64,000 nucleotides of DNA. Source: Mesorhizobium sp. (GTDB lineage: Bacteria > Pseudomonadota > Alphaproteobacteria > Rhizobiales > Rhizobiaceae). Shown piece after piece: positions 17,445 through 25,475 of the stretch. The position numbers and the translations under genes are program-made. The DNA lies in assembly GCF_016793485.1 (NCBI RefSeq), contig NZ_JAEULZ010000002.1, forward strand, positions 62,001-126,000, written 5' to 3'. The notes below the pieces were generated by a model. The model searched no databases and was not told the DNA's origin. It saw nothing but the letters and a program-made list of their open reading frames with translations. Position 1 is the stretch's first letter. Every line of letters starts with the position of its first letter.

Positions 17445-18815
17445 ATGACGAAATGGTCGCCGAATTCGTGGAGAGCAAAGCCAATCCAGCAGGTGCCGGC
17501 CTATCCGGACGCCGCAACACTGGGTGACGTCGAGGCTCGCCTTGCGACCTTTCCGCCGCTGGTTTTTGCAGGTGAGGCGCGCAAGCTGAAGAAGCAGCTC
17601 GCCCAGGTCGCCGCAGGCAACGCATTCCTCCTGCAGGGCGGCGATTGCGCCGAGAGCTTTGCCGAGCACGGCGCTGACAATATCCGCGACTTCTTCCGCG
17701 TCTTCCTCCAGATGGCGGTCGTTTTGACCTATGCCGGCGCTCAGCCTGTGGTGAAGATCGGCCGCGTCGCCGGCCAGTTCGCCAAGCCGCGCTCATCGGA
17801 TTCGGAAACCAAGGATGGCATCACCCTGCCCTCCTATCGGGGCGACATCATCAACGGCATCGAGTTCGACGAGAAGTCGCGTATCCCGGATCCAGCGCGT
17901 CAGGAGATGGCCTATCGTCAGTCGGCAGCCACGCTGAACCTGCTGCGCGCATTCGCCCAGGGCGGCTATGCAAGCCTCGAGAACGTGCACCGCTGGATGC
18001 TCGGTTTCGTTGCCGACAGCCCGCAGGGCGACCGTTACGAGGCGCTGGCCACCAAGATTTCCGAAACGATGGACTTCATGAAGGCCGTCGGCATCACGTC
18101 GGAAACCAACTATGCGCTGCGCGAGACGGACTTCTACACAAGCCACGAGGCGCTCCTGCTCGGCTACGAGGAGGCGCTGACGCGCGTCGATTCCACGTCT
18201 GGCGACTGGTACGCGACCTCGGGCCACATGATCTGGATCGGCGATCGCACCCGCCAGCCCGATCATGCGCATGTCGAATACTGCCGTGGCATCAAGAACC
18301 CGCTGGGCCTGAAGTGCGGCCCGTCCCTGACGCCGGACGGCCTGCTACAGCTCATCGACGCGCTGAACCCGGAGAACGAACCGGGCCGGCTGACTCTGAT
18401 CGCTCGTTTCGGCTCCGACAAAGTTGCCGAGCATCTGCCCAAGCTGGTGCGCGCCGTGAAGAAGGAAGGACGCGAGGTTGTCTGGTCGTCCGACCCCATG
18501 CATGGGAATACGATCACTGCGGCTGGCTACAAGACGCGTCCCTTCGACCGCATCCTCAAGGAGGTGCAAACCTTCTTCGAGGTGCATCGCGCCGAAGGCA
18601 CGCATCCAGGCGGCATCCACATCGAGATGACCGGCAAGAACGTCACCGAATGCACGGGCGGCGCCCGCGCCATCCGCGACGACGAGCTTCAGGATCGCTA
18701 CCACACCCATTGCGACCCGCGCCTGAACGCCGATCAGGCGATCGAGCTTGCTTTCCTGGTGTCCGAGCTTCTGAAGAAGAACGCGAACCAGGTGCATACG
18801 GTGGCTGCGGAATAA
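17445..18815 (+). CDS. aroG: 3-deoxy-7-phosphoheptulonate (DAHP) synthase, class II
   Basis: First enzyme of the shikimate pathway: phosphoenolpyruvate plus erythrose-4-phosphate gives DAHP. The 456-residue protein is the plant/Mycobacterium-like class II type, with no similarity in length to the ~350-residue E. coli AroF/G/H. Family motifs include Q-G-G-D-C-A-E-S-F near 65-73, [24 protein letters not shown] and S-D-P-M-H-G-N-T; the last binds the catalytic metal with the Cys, His, Glu and Asp of the family. The short N-terminal extension (W-S-P-N-S-W-R) is standard. With aroQ at 1.6 kb, two shikimate steps are in the window. A terminator follows. Confidence 0.95.
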   Translation: MTKWSPNSWRAKPIQQVPAYPDAATLGDVEARLATFPPLVFAGEARKLKKQLAQVAAGNAFLLQGGDCAESFAEHGADNIRDFFRVFLQMAVVLTYAGAQPVVKIGRVAGQFAKPRSSDSETKDGITLPSYRGDIINGIEFDEKSRIPDPARQEMAYRQSAATLNLLRAFAQGGYASLENVHRWMLGFVADSPQGDRYEALATKISETMDFMKAVGITSETNYALRETDFYTSHEALLLGYEEALTRVDSTSGDWYATSGHMIWIGDRTRQPDHAHVEYCRGIKNPLGLKCGPSLTPDGLLQLIDALNPENEPGRLTLIARFGSDKVAEHLPKLVRAVKKEGREVVWSSDPMHGNTITAAGYKTRPFDRILKEVQTFFEVHRAEGTHPGGIHIEMTGKNVTECTGGARAIRDDELQDRYHTHCDPRLNADQAIELAFLVSELLKKNANQVHTVAAE

Positions 18816-18831
18816 CGTCCCGCTTTCAACC

Positions 18832-18864
18832 AAAAAAAAGGCGTCGCATGCGACGCCTTTTTTG
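18832..18864. terminator. Bidirectional rho-independent terminator
   Basis: Stem GGCGTCG/CGACGCC (18840-18846 with 18851-18857), CATG loop, A8 on the left and T6 on the right. It ends the DAHP synthase gene and the convergent diguanylate cyclase gene. Confidence 0.92.
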
Positions 18865-18886
18865 TGCCTGCGTGCAATGCGCCGCG

Positions 18887-19954
18887 TCAGTCCTTCCGGT
18901 ACAGCATCCAGCTTTTGCCCGCGCGTTCCGAAAGCGTCGAAAACCGCGTGACGCGATTCCGGCCGGTCATCTTCGAGCGATAGAGGGTGCGATCGCACTT
19001 GGAATAGAGATCCTCGGGGCTCTCCGCTTCCGAGGCCATGCATATTCCCATCGAAATCGTCACTGACCCGTAGCTCGCGTTCGTCTGTGGGTTCACGAAA
19101 GGCGTCTGCTCGATCAGCATCCGGATGCGATCGGCAATCTCGAACGTCGCTTCCTCGCTGGCGCCGTCCACGATCAGGGCGAACTCCTCGCCGCCGGTGC
19201 GCGCCACGAACATGTCGGCGCGGATCGACGAGCGGAAGATGTCCGCGATGCTCTGCAGGACCTTGTCGCCGACGGGATGTCCAAAGCGGTCGTTGATCTC
19301 CTTGAACCGGTCGATGTCGGCCAGGATGAGCGCCTTGAACAGGATGCCACGATTGCTGTTGTAGATGTCGGCGATCTCGCGATCGAACGCACGCCTGTTC
19401 AACAACTGGGTCAGCGGATCGGTATTGGCGAGGCGCTTGTATTCCTCAAGCTTCGACTTCACCGTCTCCAACTCGTTCGACTTGTCCGTCAGCGCGTTTG
19501 CGACCTGCTTGCCATGGTCGATGGTCGACGTCGTTGCGACGGACATCACTTCCACGATCTTCTGCAGGAGGTCCTTGCTGACCAGCCGTCCGTTCAGACC
19601 CTCGGCCGTCTGGTCGAGCACGCGGCCGAATTTTTCGACATGGCTGCGCTCCTTGCGCAGGATCGAGGCAATTTCCTCGAGTTCCTTGGCGAGGGTCTCG
19701 CGCGCATGCTCGACCGCCTGGCTGTCGCCACTGGTGTCGAAATATTTGCGCGCGATGCGATCGAGGTCGTCCTGGGTCGGACGCTTGCTCAGTCCAACGA
19801 CCTCGAGGCTCAACTCGTGGTTCGATCCGGACAGGGCTTCGTAGAAGATTTCGTAGTTCCGCGGGAGCGCAACGACGCCCATTTGCCGCATCGTAAGCAG
19901 GACGGAACTCGCCAGATCTGTTGCCCGGTCGGCCGGAGCGCTAGCAGTCTGCAT
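18887..19954 (-). CDS. GGDEF-domain diguanylate cyclase, soluble
   Basis: Makes the second messenger c-di-GMP from two GTP. The 355 residues comprise an N-terminal alpha-helical sensory region (1-175) with no membrane segment, ending in a coiled-coil-like stretch (158-172), and a C-terminal GGDEF domain. The active-site loop is G-G-E-E-F (254-258), an allowed active variant. The metal-binding D-I-D-R-F is at 213-217. No RxxD inhibitory site precedes the loop: R245-A-D247 is one residue short. The input signal is unknown. It is monocistronic and divergent from the GFA-family gene. Confidence 0.9.
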   Translation of the reverse strand: MQTASAPADRATDLASSVLLTMRQMGVVALPRNYEIFYEALSGSNHELSLEVVGLSKRPTQDDLDRIARKYFDTSGDSQAVEHARETLAKELEEIASILRKERSHVEKFGRVLDQTAEGLNGRLVSKDLLQKIVEVMSVATTSTIDHGKQVANALTDKSNELETVKSKLEEYKRLANTDPLTQLLNRRAFDREIADIYNSNRGILFKALILADIDRFKEINDRFGHPVGDKVLQSIADIFRSSIRADMFVARTGGEEFALIVDGASEEATFEIADRIRMLIEQTPFVNPQTNASYGSVTISMGICMASEAESPEDLYSKCDRTLYRSKMTGRNRVTRFSTLSERAGKSWMLYRKD

Positions 19955-20292
19955 TCGTGTGTTCCACCTTGCATATCGTGCGCGGACTGAATCGTCCGTG
20001 AACCAGGTTAAGGCACAGGCTTTCGGCGGGACGCATAGCGTCGAAATGTTCTATGCGGCGTGGAACTGCGTGCCCCCATGCATCCCTCGCCCTGGTGACT
20101 ATAGGGAATATCGCGCTAAATTTTCCTTAATTGCGAGTGGCTTGCGAGGTGGTGGACGCAACCACGTCGGCATGGCATCTGTCTCTTCAGGCGACGCAAG
20201 ACACGTCCGAAAAATCTGGTGCGAACGAGATCAAAAAAGACCTGTCGCGATAAGCAGATACATCGCGCAGAAAGGTTGAGCGGGAGTAATCG
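19955..20292. other. Intergenic region with no gene seen
   Basis: This 338-base divergent gap between the diguanylate cyclase and the GFA-family gene holds no convincing ORF, RNA or clear promoter. A 106-codon plus-strand frame in it looks like chance. Confidence 0.5.
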
Positions 20293-20712
20293 ATGAACAA
20301 AACCAACAACGGATCTTGTCTTTGTGGCGCCGTACGCTTCGTCGCGACCGGTCCCTTGCGCGGCGTGGTCTATTGCCATTGCTCGCAGTGCCGCAAGCAG
20401 AGCGGCCATTATTACGCCGCGACCAATGTGGCCGACGCCGATCTCAGCATCGACGGCGCCGAAAAACTGACCTGGTTCATGGCGTCGCCCTACGCAAGAC
20501 GCGGATTTTGTTCAGTATGCGGATCGGTGCTCTTCTGGAAACATAACGAATCCACCGAAACTTCGGTCATGGCAGGCGCCTTCGATACGCCGAGCGGGCT
20601 TCGGGGCGAGGTCCACATTTTTGTCGCGGACAAGGGTGACTACTACGACATCACGGACGGCCTTCCTCAATATGTGCGCTCCACGCCCGACATCAAGGTC
20701 GCCGACGACTAG
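20293..20712 (+). CDS. GFA (glutathione-dependent formaldehyde-activating) family zinc protein
   Basis: A 139-residue Mss4-like beta-fold protein. Zinc ligands are visible as C9-x-C11, C28-H-C30-x-x-C33 and C73-x-x-C76. The founder, Gfa of Paracoccus, was proposed to speed formaldehyde-glutathione adduct formation, but most family members have no proven reaction, so only the fold is assigned. Start ATG 20293 follows GGGAG. No adjacent formaldehyde genes are present. Confidence 0.85.
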   Translation: MNKTNNGSCLCGAVRFVATGPLRGVVYCHCSQCRKQSGHYYAATNVADADLSIDGAEKLTWFMASPYARRGFCSVCGSVLFWKHNESTETSVMAGAFDTPSGLRGEVHIFVADKGDYYDITDGLPQYVRSTPDIKVADD

Positions 20713-20725
20713 CGGCGGACCTGCT

Positions 20726-20761
20726 GCCCAAAACCGCATCGCTTTCCCCGGAGTTTTGGGC
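20726..20761. repeat. Stem-loop, 9-bp perfect arms
   Basis: GCCCAAAAC (20726-20734) pairs with GTTTTGGGC (20753-20761) around an 18-base loop. It has no T-run, so it is not a standard terminator. It may be an intergenic dispersed repeat or a weak terminator after the GFA-family gene. Confidence 0.45.
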
Positions 20762-20798
20762 TAAGCGTCGCGCGCTTCATTTTTCTTGCGGAGACCTT

Positions 20799-21158
20799 AT
20801 GGAACGCCTGATCAAGGCCTGGGAGAATTCCCTGCGTGCCTTCCGTCGCCTGGCGACATCCGAAAAAGCCTTTCAGCAGGAACTCGTGCTGCTTGCGGCG
20901 GCATTGCCTCTGGCGTGGTTCCTGTCCACCTCATCGCGTGGCTACTGGCTGCTTGTCGGCTCGATCCTGTTTCTCATCGTGGTCGAGGTTCTCAACACCG
21001 GCATCGAGGCGGCATGCGATGCGGTGTCCCGTGAGTTCGACATCGATATCCAGCTCGCAAAGGATTGCGGGTCGCTCGCCGTGCTGATCTCGATCATGCT
21101 GGTGCTCATCGTCTGGGGCCTTGCCATTGTCGAGACTGTTACCGGCGTTCCACTGTGA
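20799..21158 (+). CDS. dgkA: Diacylglycerol kinase, prokaryotic type
   Basis: A 119-residue trimeric inner-membrane enzyme that phosphorylates diacylglycerol left over from envelope glucan and lipid-A decoration, returning it to phosphatidic acid. It has an amphipathic N-terminal helix and three membrane helices (~28-43, 49-65, 92-112). The catalytic segment V-E63-V-L-N66-T-G-I-E70-A-A-C-D corresponds to Glu69/Asn72/Glu76 of E. coli. GGAGACC precedes the start at 20799. In rhizobia it would service cyclic-glucan substitution, by inference. Confidence 0.93.
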   Translation: MERLIKAWENSLRAFRRLATSEKAFQQELVLLAAALPLAWFLSTSSRGYWLLVGSILFLIVVEVLNTGIEAACDAVSREFDIDIQLAKDCGSLAVLISIMLVLIVWGLAIVETVTGVPL

Positions 21159-21237
21159 TACAGTTGCGTTCGTCCATGTAGTTGTCATCAATTTCGTTCT
21201 GCACGGCGCAGGTCCATCCGCTTTCGGAGAGGAAGAC

Positions 21238-21615
21238 ATGAAGAAGGTTTCGCTGCTCGCACTGCTGGTTACCGCCGCCGTCTCCACCGCCTGTTCGTCG
21301 ACCGGCCAGAACACCCCTGCCCCGGCGCGTGGTCCTGCCGGCGAAGTAGCGCTCTCCGATTCCGACCGTACCGCCGTCGAAACCTCAGTACGGTCCAGCC
21401 TCGGACAACCCAACGCAAGCTTCCGCACCATGATCGGCCAGCGCGACGCCAGTGGCGTCGTCACGGTCTGCGGCTATTTCAACTCCGGCTCGGGAGATAC
21501 GCCCTTCATCGGCACCCTGGGTGCAGGGAGCTTTACCGTCTCCAATCTCGGCGGCGCGACCGAGCAGACGATCGCCGTGCAAAGAGCCTGCCACGGCCGC
21601 GGTATCTACATCTGA
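21238..21615 (+). CDS. Small conserved lipoprotein, function unknown
   Basis: A 125-residue protein with a type II signal peptide: M-K-K, hydrophobic A-L-L-V-T-A-A, then lipobox V-S-T-A-C with lipidated Cys. The remainder is a Thr/Ser/Gly-rich linker and an ~85-residue domain with V-C-G-Y-F-N-S and a second Cys pair member near the end. I do not recognise a named family. GGAGAGGAAG lies upstream of ATG 21238; a longer in-frame reading from 21121 overlaps dgkA and is rejected. It has its own short leader and may follow dgkA transcription. Confidence 0.75.
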   Translation: MKKVSLLALLVTAAVSTACSSTGQNTPAPARGPAGEVALSDSDRTAVETSVRSSLGQPNASFRTMIGQRDASGVVTVCGYFNSGSGDTPFIGTLGAGSFTVSNLGGATEQTIAVQRACHGRGIYI

Positions 21616-21722
21616 GCCCCTTCAAAACTGGTCGCCATTGCTAATGGCCTGTCGGATGGCATGCGTTTGTGCAGCTTGTGAACGCCGTGCTTTTTCAGAG
21701 CCTTACGATTGAATTATAGGAT

Positions 21723-21733
21723 TTGTCAGACAA
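21723..21733. promoter_or_regulatory. FadR-subfamily GntR operator candidate
   Basis: TTGTC-A-GACAA is a perfect palindrome and fits the TNGTNNNACNA pattern bound by FadR/FCD-type GntR regulators, many of which control sugar-acid and sugar transport. It lies 192 bases before the substrate-binding protein gene and 4 bases before a possible -35. No GntR regulator is encoded nearby. Confidence 0.45.
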
Positions 21734-21737
21734 TACA

Positions 21738-21766
21738 TTGACTCTGCTTGGGAGGTCCGCTTAGCT
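21738..21766 (+). promoter_or_regulatory. Putative promoter of the sugar ABC transporter operon
   Basis: TTGACT (21738-21743) and TTAGCT (21761-21766) with a 17-base spacer, in the 309-base gap 21616-21924. The -10 is weak. Nothing else besides the palindrome just upstream was seen in the gap. Confidence 0.35.
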
Positions 21767-21924
21767 TGCTGCCGGAAACTCGAATTCTGGCGGAAGTTGG
21801 AGGTTGCGCGTTGGAGGGCGCGCGCCGGGTTTAGGCGGGATATCCTTTAGACGTCGTCGCTTCGGACCCAGGCCTCTGCTGCCGTCACGTTTCCGTCACT
21901 CAAACGTTTTCATGGGAGGAATTC

Positions 21925-22875
21925 ATGAAACTTCGTCTTGCAGGCGCCTTGTTGGTCACCGCCGCGCTCTTCGCGACCGGTGCCATGGCGCAGGAAAAGA
22001 AGCAGCTTGCCTTCGTCGTGAACGGAGCGTCCGACTTCTGGAAGCTGGCTGAGGCCGGCGTCAAGAAGGCACAGGCCGAACTGCCGAATTACGACCTGTC
22101 GCTGAAATATCCGGAGCAGGCCGCCGCGGCGGTCCAGCAGCGGTTGATGGAAGATCTCGTCGCCGGCGGCGTTTCCGCCATCATGGTCAGCGCGGTCGAT
22201 CCCAAGTCGTCAACGGATTCGCTGAACAAGATCGGCTCGCAGGTTCCGCTCTTCACAACGGACTCCGATGCGCCCGATACGAACCGCATCGCCTATATCG
22301 GTTCCTCGAACACCGAGGCCGGCAAGCAGGCGGGTGAAATCGCGCTCAAGGCGCTGCCGGACGGCGGCAAGTGCATCGGCTTCGTCGGATTGCCCGGCGC
22401 GGACAATGCGCGTGAGCGCATCGAAGGCATGAAGTCGGTCCTCGCCGGCTCAAAGGTCGAACTGATCGACGTTCGCGGCGACGACATCGACATGACGCGC
22501 GCCAAGCGCAACGTCGAGGATGCTCTCGCCGCCAACCCCGATATCGACTGCATGGTCGGCTTCTATTCCTACAACCCGCCGCGCATCTACGAGGTGCTGA
22601 AGGAATCCGGCAAGCTCGGCCAGGTGACCGTGGTGGCCTTTGACGAAGATCCGATCACGCTGGGCGGCGTCAAGGAAGGCTCCATCGCCGGGACCGTCGT
22701 GCAGGACCCGTTCGAATGGGGCTACCAGGGCATGAAACTGATGGCCAGCTACCTCGAGGGTGACAAGTCCGTCATACCCGAGAACAAGCTGATCATCGTT
22801 CCCACGAAGATGATCGACAAGGGCAACGTCGACGCTTTCGAGGCGGAACTGAAGTCGCGCATCAGCGGCGGCTGA
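21925..22875 (+). CDS. Sugar ABC transporter, periplasmic substrate-binding protein
   Basis: A 316-residue periplasmic protein of the ribose/galactose-type (Peripla_BP_4) class. A signal peptide ends at A-M-A-Q (about residue 23). The fold markers are the N-terminal F-V-V-N-G-A-S-D-F-W, G-G-V-S-A-I-M-V-S-A-V-D-P, F-T-T-D-S-D-A-P, I-G-F-V-G-L-P-G-A-D-N-A-R-E-R and V-A-F-D-E-D-P. The bound sugar is not predictable. GGGAGGAA precedes the ATG. It begins an operon with the ATPase and permease; a hairpin follows it. Confidence 0.92.
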   Translation: MKLRLAGALLVTAALFATGAMAQEKKQLAFVVNGASDFWKLAEAGVKKAQAELPNYDLSLKYPEQAAAAVQQRLMEDLVAGGVSAIMVSAVDPKSSTDSLNKIGSQVPLFTTDSDAPDTNRIAYIGSSNTEAGKQAGEIALKALPDGGKCIGFVGLPGADNARERIEGMKSVLAGSKVELIDVRGDDIDMTRAKRNVEDALAANPDIDCMVGFYSYNPPRIYEVLKESGKLGQVTVVAFDEDPITLGGVKEGSIAGTVVQDPFEWGYQGMKLMASYLEGDKSVIPENKLIIVPTKMIDKGNVDAFEAELKSRISGG

Positions 22876-22888
22876 CGCCTTGAAGCGG

Positions 22889-22919
22889 ACAGGCCGGCCT
22901 GATCTCCCAGCCGGCCTGT
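22889..22919 (+). repeat. Intercistronic stem-loop after the binding-protein gene
   Basis: ACAGGCCGGC (22889-22898) pairs with GCCGGCCTGT (22910-22919) around an 11-base loop. There is no strong T-run. Such hairpins stabilise the upstream mRNA or cause partial termination, giving more binding protein than transporter. Confidence 0.6.
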
Positions 22920-22963
22920 TCGGCGCAGCGAACATCCGAGAAATCATTTCAGCAAGTTCGTAG

Positions 22964-24469
22964 ATGGCAGACGCTTTCCTGAAGGTGACGGGAATCTCGA
23001 AGGATTATCCCGGCATCAGGGCCTTGGACGACATCAGTTTTTCCGTCGGCGCCGGCGAGGTTGTCGGCCTCGTGGGAGAGAACGGAGCCGGCAAGTCGAC
23101 GCTGATGAAGATTCTCGGCGGCGTCATCGCGCCGAGCGCCGGTTCCATCGAACTGGACGGCATCGCGACCGATCGGCTCACGGTCGGCGGCTCGATGCGC
23201 GGCGGCATCGCCTTCGTGCATCAGGAACTCAACCTGTTCGAAAACCTCACCGTCGCAGCCAACATCTTCATCGGTCGCGAGCCGCTGAAAGGTGGACTGT
23301 TGCGGCTGATAGACGAGCCCGAACTGAATCGCCGCGCCGCTCCCTATTTGAAGCAGCTAGGCGCGGACTTCGAACCGGGCACGCCAGTCAGCACGCTCTC
23401 GCTTGCCCAGATGCAGTTGGTGGAGATCGCCAAGGCGCTCTCTCTCAAGGCGCGGCTGGTCATCATGGACGAGCCGACATCGAGCCTTACCGCATCCGAG
23501 ACGGAACGGCTGCTCATCATCATAGAGCGGCTGAAGACGGACGGCGTCGCCGTCATCCTCATCTCGCACCGGCTGGCCGAGATCGAGCGCTCGGCGGACA
23601 GGGTGGTCGTCCTGCGCGACGGCAAGCGCGTGGCCGAGCTTGCGAGACAGGACATCCATGCCGAGACGATGATCCGCCACATGATCGGGCGCGACCTGAA
23701 GACGCTCTACCGCCCCCCCAAAAACCCGCCCGGCAAGCCGGTGCTCGAACTGATAGATGTCAAGACCGGGTACCGGCCCGAGCAGACCGTGAACCTCGCC
23801 GTCAGGCAGGGCGAAATCCTTGGCCTTGCCGGCCTCGTCGGTTCGGGGCGCACCGAACTCGCGCGAACTATCTTCGGCCTCGACAGGCTGCGCGGCGGTG
23901 AAATCAGGATGGACGGCGCGGCGACAATCCTGTCCGCGCCGGGTATCGCGATCAGTCAGGGCCTCTTTCTCGTACCCGAGGATCGCAAGCGCTCCGGCCT
24001 TATCCTCGACTTTCCCATCCGCGACAACATCACCCTTCCCAGCCTCGACACCCATGCACGACGGGGGCTGATCGATGTGGGTTCGGAGGAGGCGGAAGCG
24101 TTGAGGCAGCGCGAGCGCCTCGACATCCGGGCAAAGCGCACGACGACTGCCGCCGGGGCGCTGTCAGGCGGCAATCAGCAAAAGGTCGTGCTGGCCAAAT
24201 GGCTGTCGATGGCGCCCCGTGTGCTCATTTTCGATGAGCCGACGCGGGGCGTCGACGTCGGCGCGAAGAGTGAAATCTACAGGCTGATGCGCGAACTGTC
24301 CGACCACGGTGTCGCGATCCTCATGATTTCTTCCGACATGGAAGAGGTGATCGGCGTCAGCGACCGCGTCGCCGTCATGCACGAGGGCCGGATTTCCGGT
24401 TTCCTGGAGCGCAACGAACTCAGCGAAAAGGCCATCCTGTCGCTCGCCGTGGGCAGGATCGCGGCATGA
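22964..24469 (+). CDS. Sugar ABC transporter, double-domain ATPase
   Basis: A 501-residue tandem ABC protein of the RbsA/MglA class that powers the permease at the inner membrane. The first domain has Walker A G-E-N-G-A-G-K-S-T (~43-51), signature-like L-S-L-A-Q-M-Q and Walker B L-V-I-M-D-E-P-T. The second has a degenerate Walker A, G-L-V-G-S-G-R-T-E-L-A, a full signature S-G-G-N-Q-Q-K and Walker B L-I-F-D-E-P-T-R-G-V-D-V-G. That asymmetry is normal for this class. It follows the binding protein by 88 bases and precedes the permease by 25. Confidence 0.95.
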   Translation: MADAFLKVTGISKDYPGIRALDDISFSVGAGEVVGLVGENGAGKSTLMKILGGVIAPSAGSIELDGIATDRLTVGGSMRGGIAFVHQELNLFENLTVAANIFIGREPLKGGLLRLIDEPELNRRAAPYLKQLGADFEPGTPVSTLSLAQMQLVEIAKALSLKARLVIMDEPTSSLTASETERLLIIIERLKTDGVAVILISHRLAEIERSADRVVVLRDGKRVAELARQDIHAETMIRHMIGRDLKTLYRPPKNPPGKPVLELIDVKTGYRPEQTVNLAVRQGEILGLAGLVGSGRTELARTIFGLDRLRGGEIRMDGAATILSAPGIAISQGLFLVPEDRKRSGLILDFPIRDNITLPSLDTHARRGLIDVGSEEAEALRQRERLDIRAKRTTTAAGALSGGNQQKVVLAKWLSMAPRVLIFDEPTRGVDVGAKSEIYRLMRELSDHGVAILMISSDMEEVIGVSDRVAVMHEGRISGFLERNELSEKAILSLAVGRIAA

Positions 24470-24494
24470 AGCCACTCAACGGAAAGCGTGATTG

Positions 24495-25463
24495 ATGATC
24501 AACCGCAAAGACCTCTGGCTGCTCATACTGATCATCGTGGTCGGCACGGTCGTCGCGATCATCAACCCGCGCTTCCTCTCACCGATCAACCTGTCGAACA
24601 CGGCCAACCTGATCGGGCTGTTCGGCATCTTCGCGGTTGCGCAGGCCTTCGTCATCATCTCGGGCGGCATCGAACTGTCGGTCGGTTCCGTTATCGCCCT
24701 CCTCGGCGTCATCTTCATCGATCTGGTCGCCGCCGAAACCGTCAGTCCGGCGCTTGCCTGCATCATCGTCATCGCGATCGGTTGCCTCATCGGCCTGCTG
24801 CACGGCGTGCTTGTCGCCAAGCTCGGCCTCCAGCCTTTCGTGGTGACACTTTGCGGACTGCTCATCTATCGGGGCATCGCGCGTTATTACACGGAGGATG
24901 CCACCGCCGGCTTCCCGTTCGGCGCCAGCTTCCCGACACTGGAATGGCTGACGGCCGGCCGCGTCTACGGCATCCCCCACAGCCTGATCGCCTTCATCAT
25001 CATAACGATCATCATGGGCATCGTTCTGCACAAGTCGGTCTTCGGCCGCTATCTGTTCGCGGTCGGCAAGAACGAGGAAGCCGCGCGCTATAGCGGCATC
25101 AACACGTCGCGGGTCATCATCGCCGCTTACGTCATCTGCGCCGGCCTGACCGCCATCGCGGCGATTTTCATCGCCATGTATACGCGCTCGATATCGCCGT
25201 CCTCACACGGCAATTTCTACGAACTCTACGCCATCGCAGCGGCGGTGCTGGGTGGCTGTTCGTTGCGCGGCGGCGAAGGCTCGATCCTCGGCGTCGTTCT
25301 GGGCACGGTGCTGTTGCAGGTGCTGCAAAACCTCGTCAACCTGCTCGGCATCCCAAGTTCGCTCAACTTCGCGGTGATGGGCTCGGTGATCCTGATCGGC
25401 GTGCTCGCCGACCAGCAGATTTCGCGCCGCGCCGCGCTGAAGCGAACGCCTCAGACTTCCTGA
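24495..25463 (+). CDS. Sugar ABC transporter, permease
   Basis: A polytopic membrane protein of the BPD_transp_2 (RbsC-like) family, 322 residues from ATG 24495 (GGAAAG lies 8 bases upstream; a TTG at 24492 is also in frame). About eight to ten hydrophobic segments are visible. The conserved E-L-S-V-G-S-V near 60 and A-A-V-L-G-G-C-S-L-R-G-G-E-G-S-I are the family's ATPase-contact and permease signatures. It completes a single-permease system, typical of ribose-type importers. No sugar kinase or dehydrogenase follows, so the sugar's fate is unknown. Confidence 0.93.
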   Translation: MINRKDLWLLILIIVVGTVVAIINPRFLSPINLSNTANLIGLFGIFAVAQAFVIISGGIELSVGSVIALLGVIFIDLVAAETVSPALACIIVIAIGCLIGLLHGVLVAKLGLQPFVVTLCGLLIYRGIARYYTEDATAGFPFGASFPTLEWLTAGRVYGIPHSLIAFIIITIIMGIVLHKSVFGRYLFAVGKNEEAARYSGINTSRVIIAAYVICAGLTAIAAIFIAMYTRSISPSSHGNFYELYAIAAAVLGGCSLRGGEGSILGVVLGTVLLQVLQNLVNLLGIPSSLNFAVMGSVILIGVLADQQISRRAALKRTPQTS

Positions 25464-25475
25464 CGCGAACGGCGG

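Noticed and set aside
19959-20279. A 106-codon plus-strand frame before the GFA-family gene
   Set aside because: No ribosome-binding site, no family, and it spans the likely divergent promoter region.
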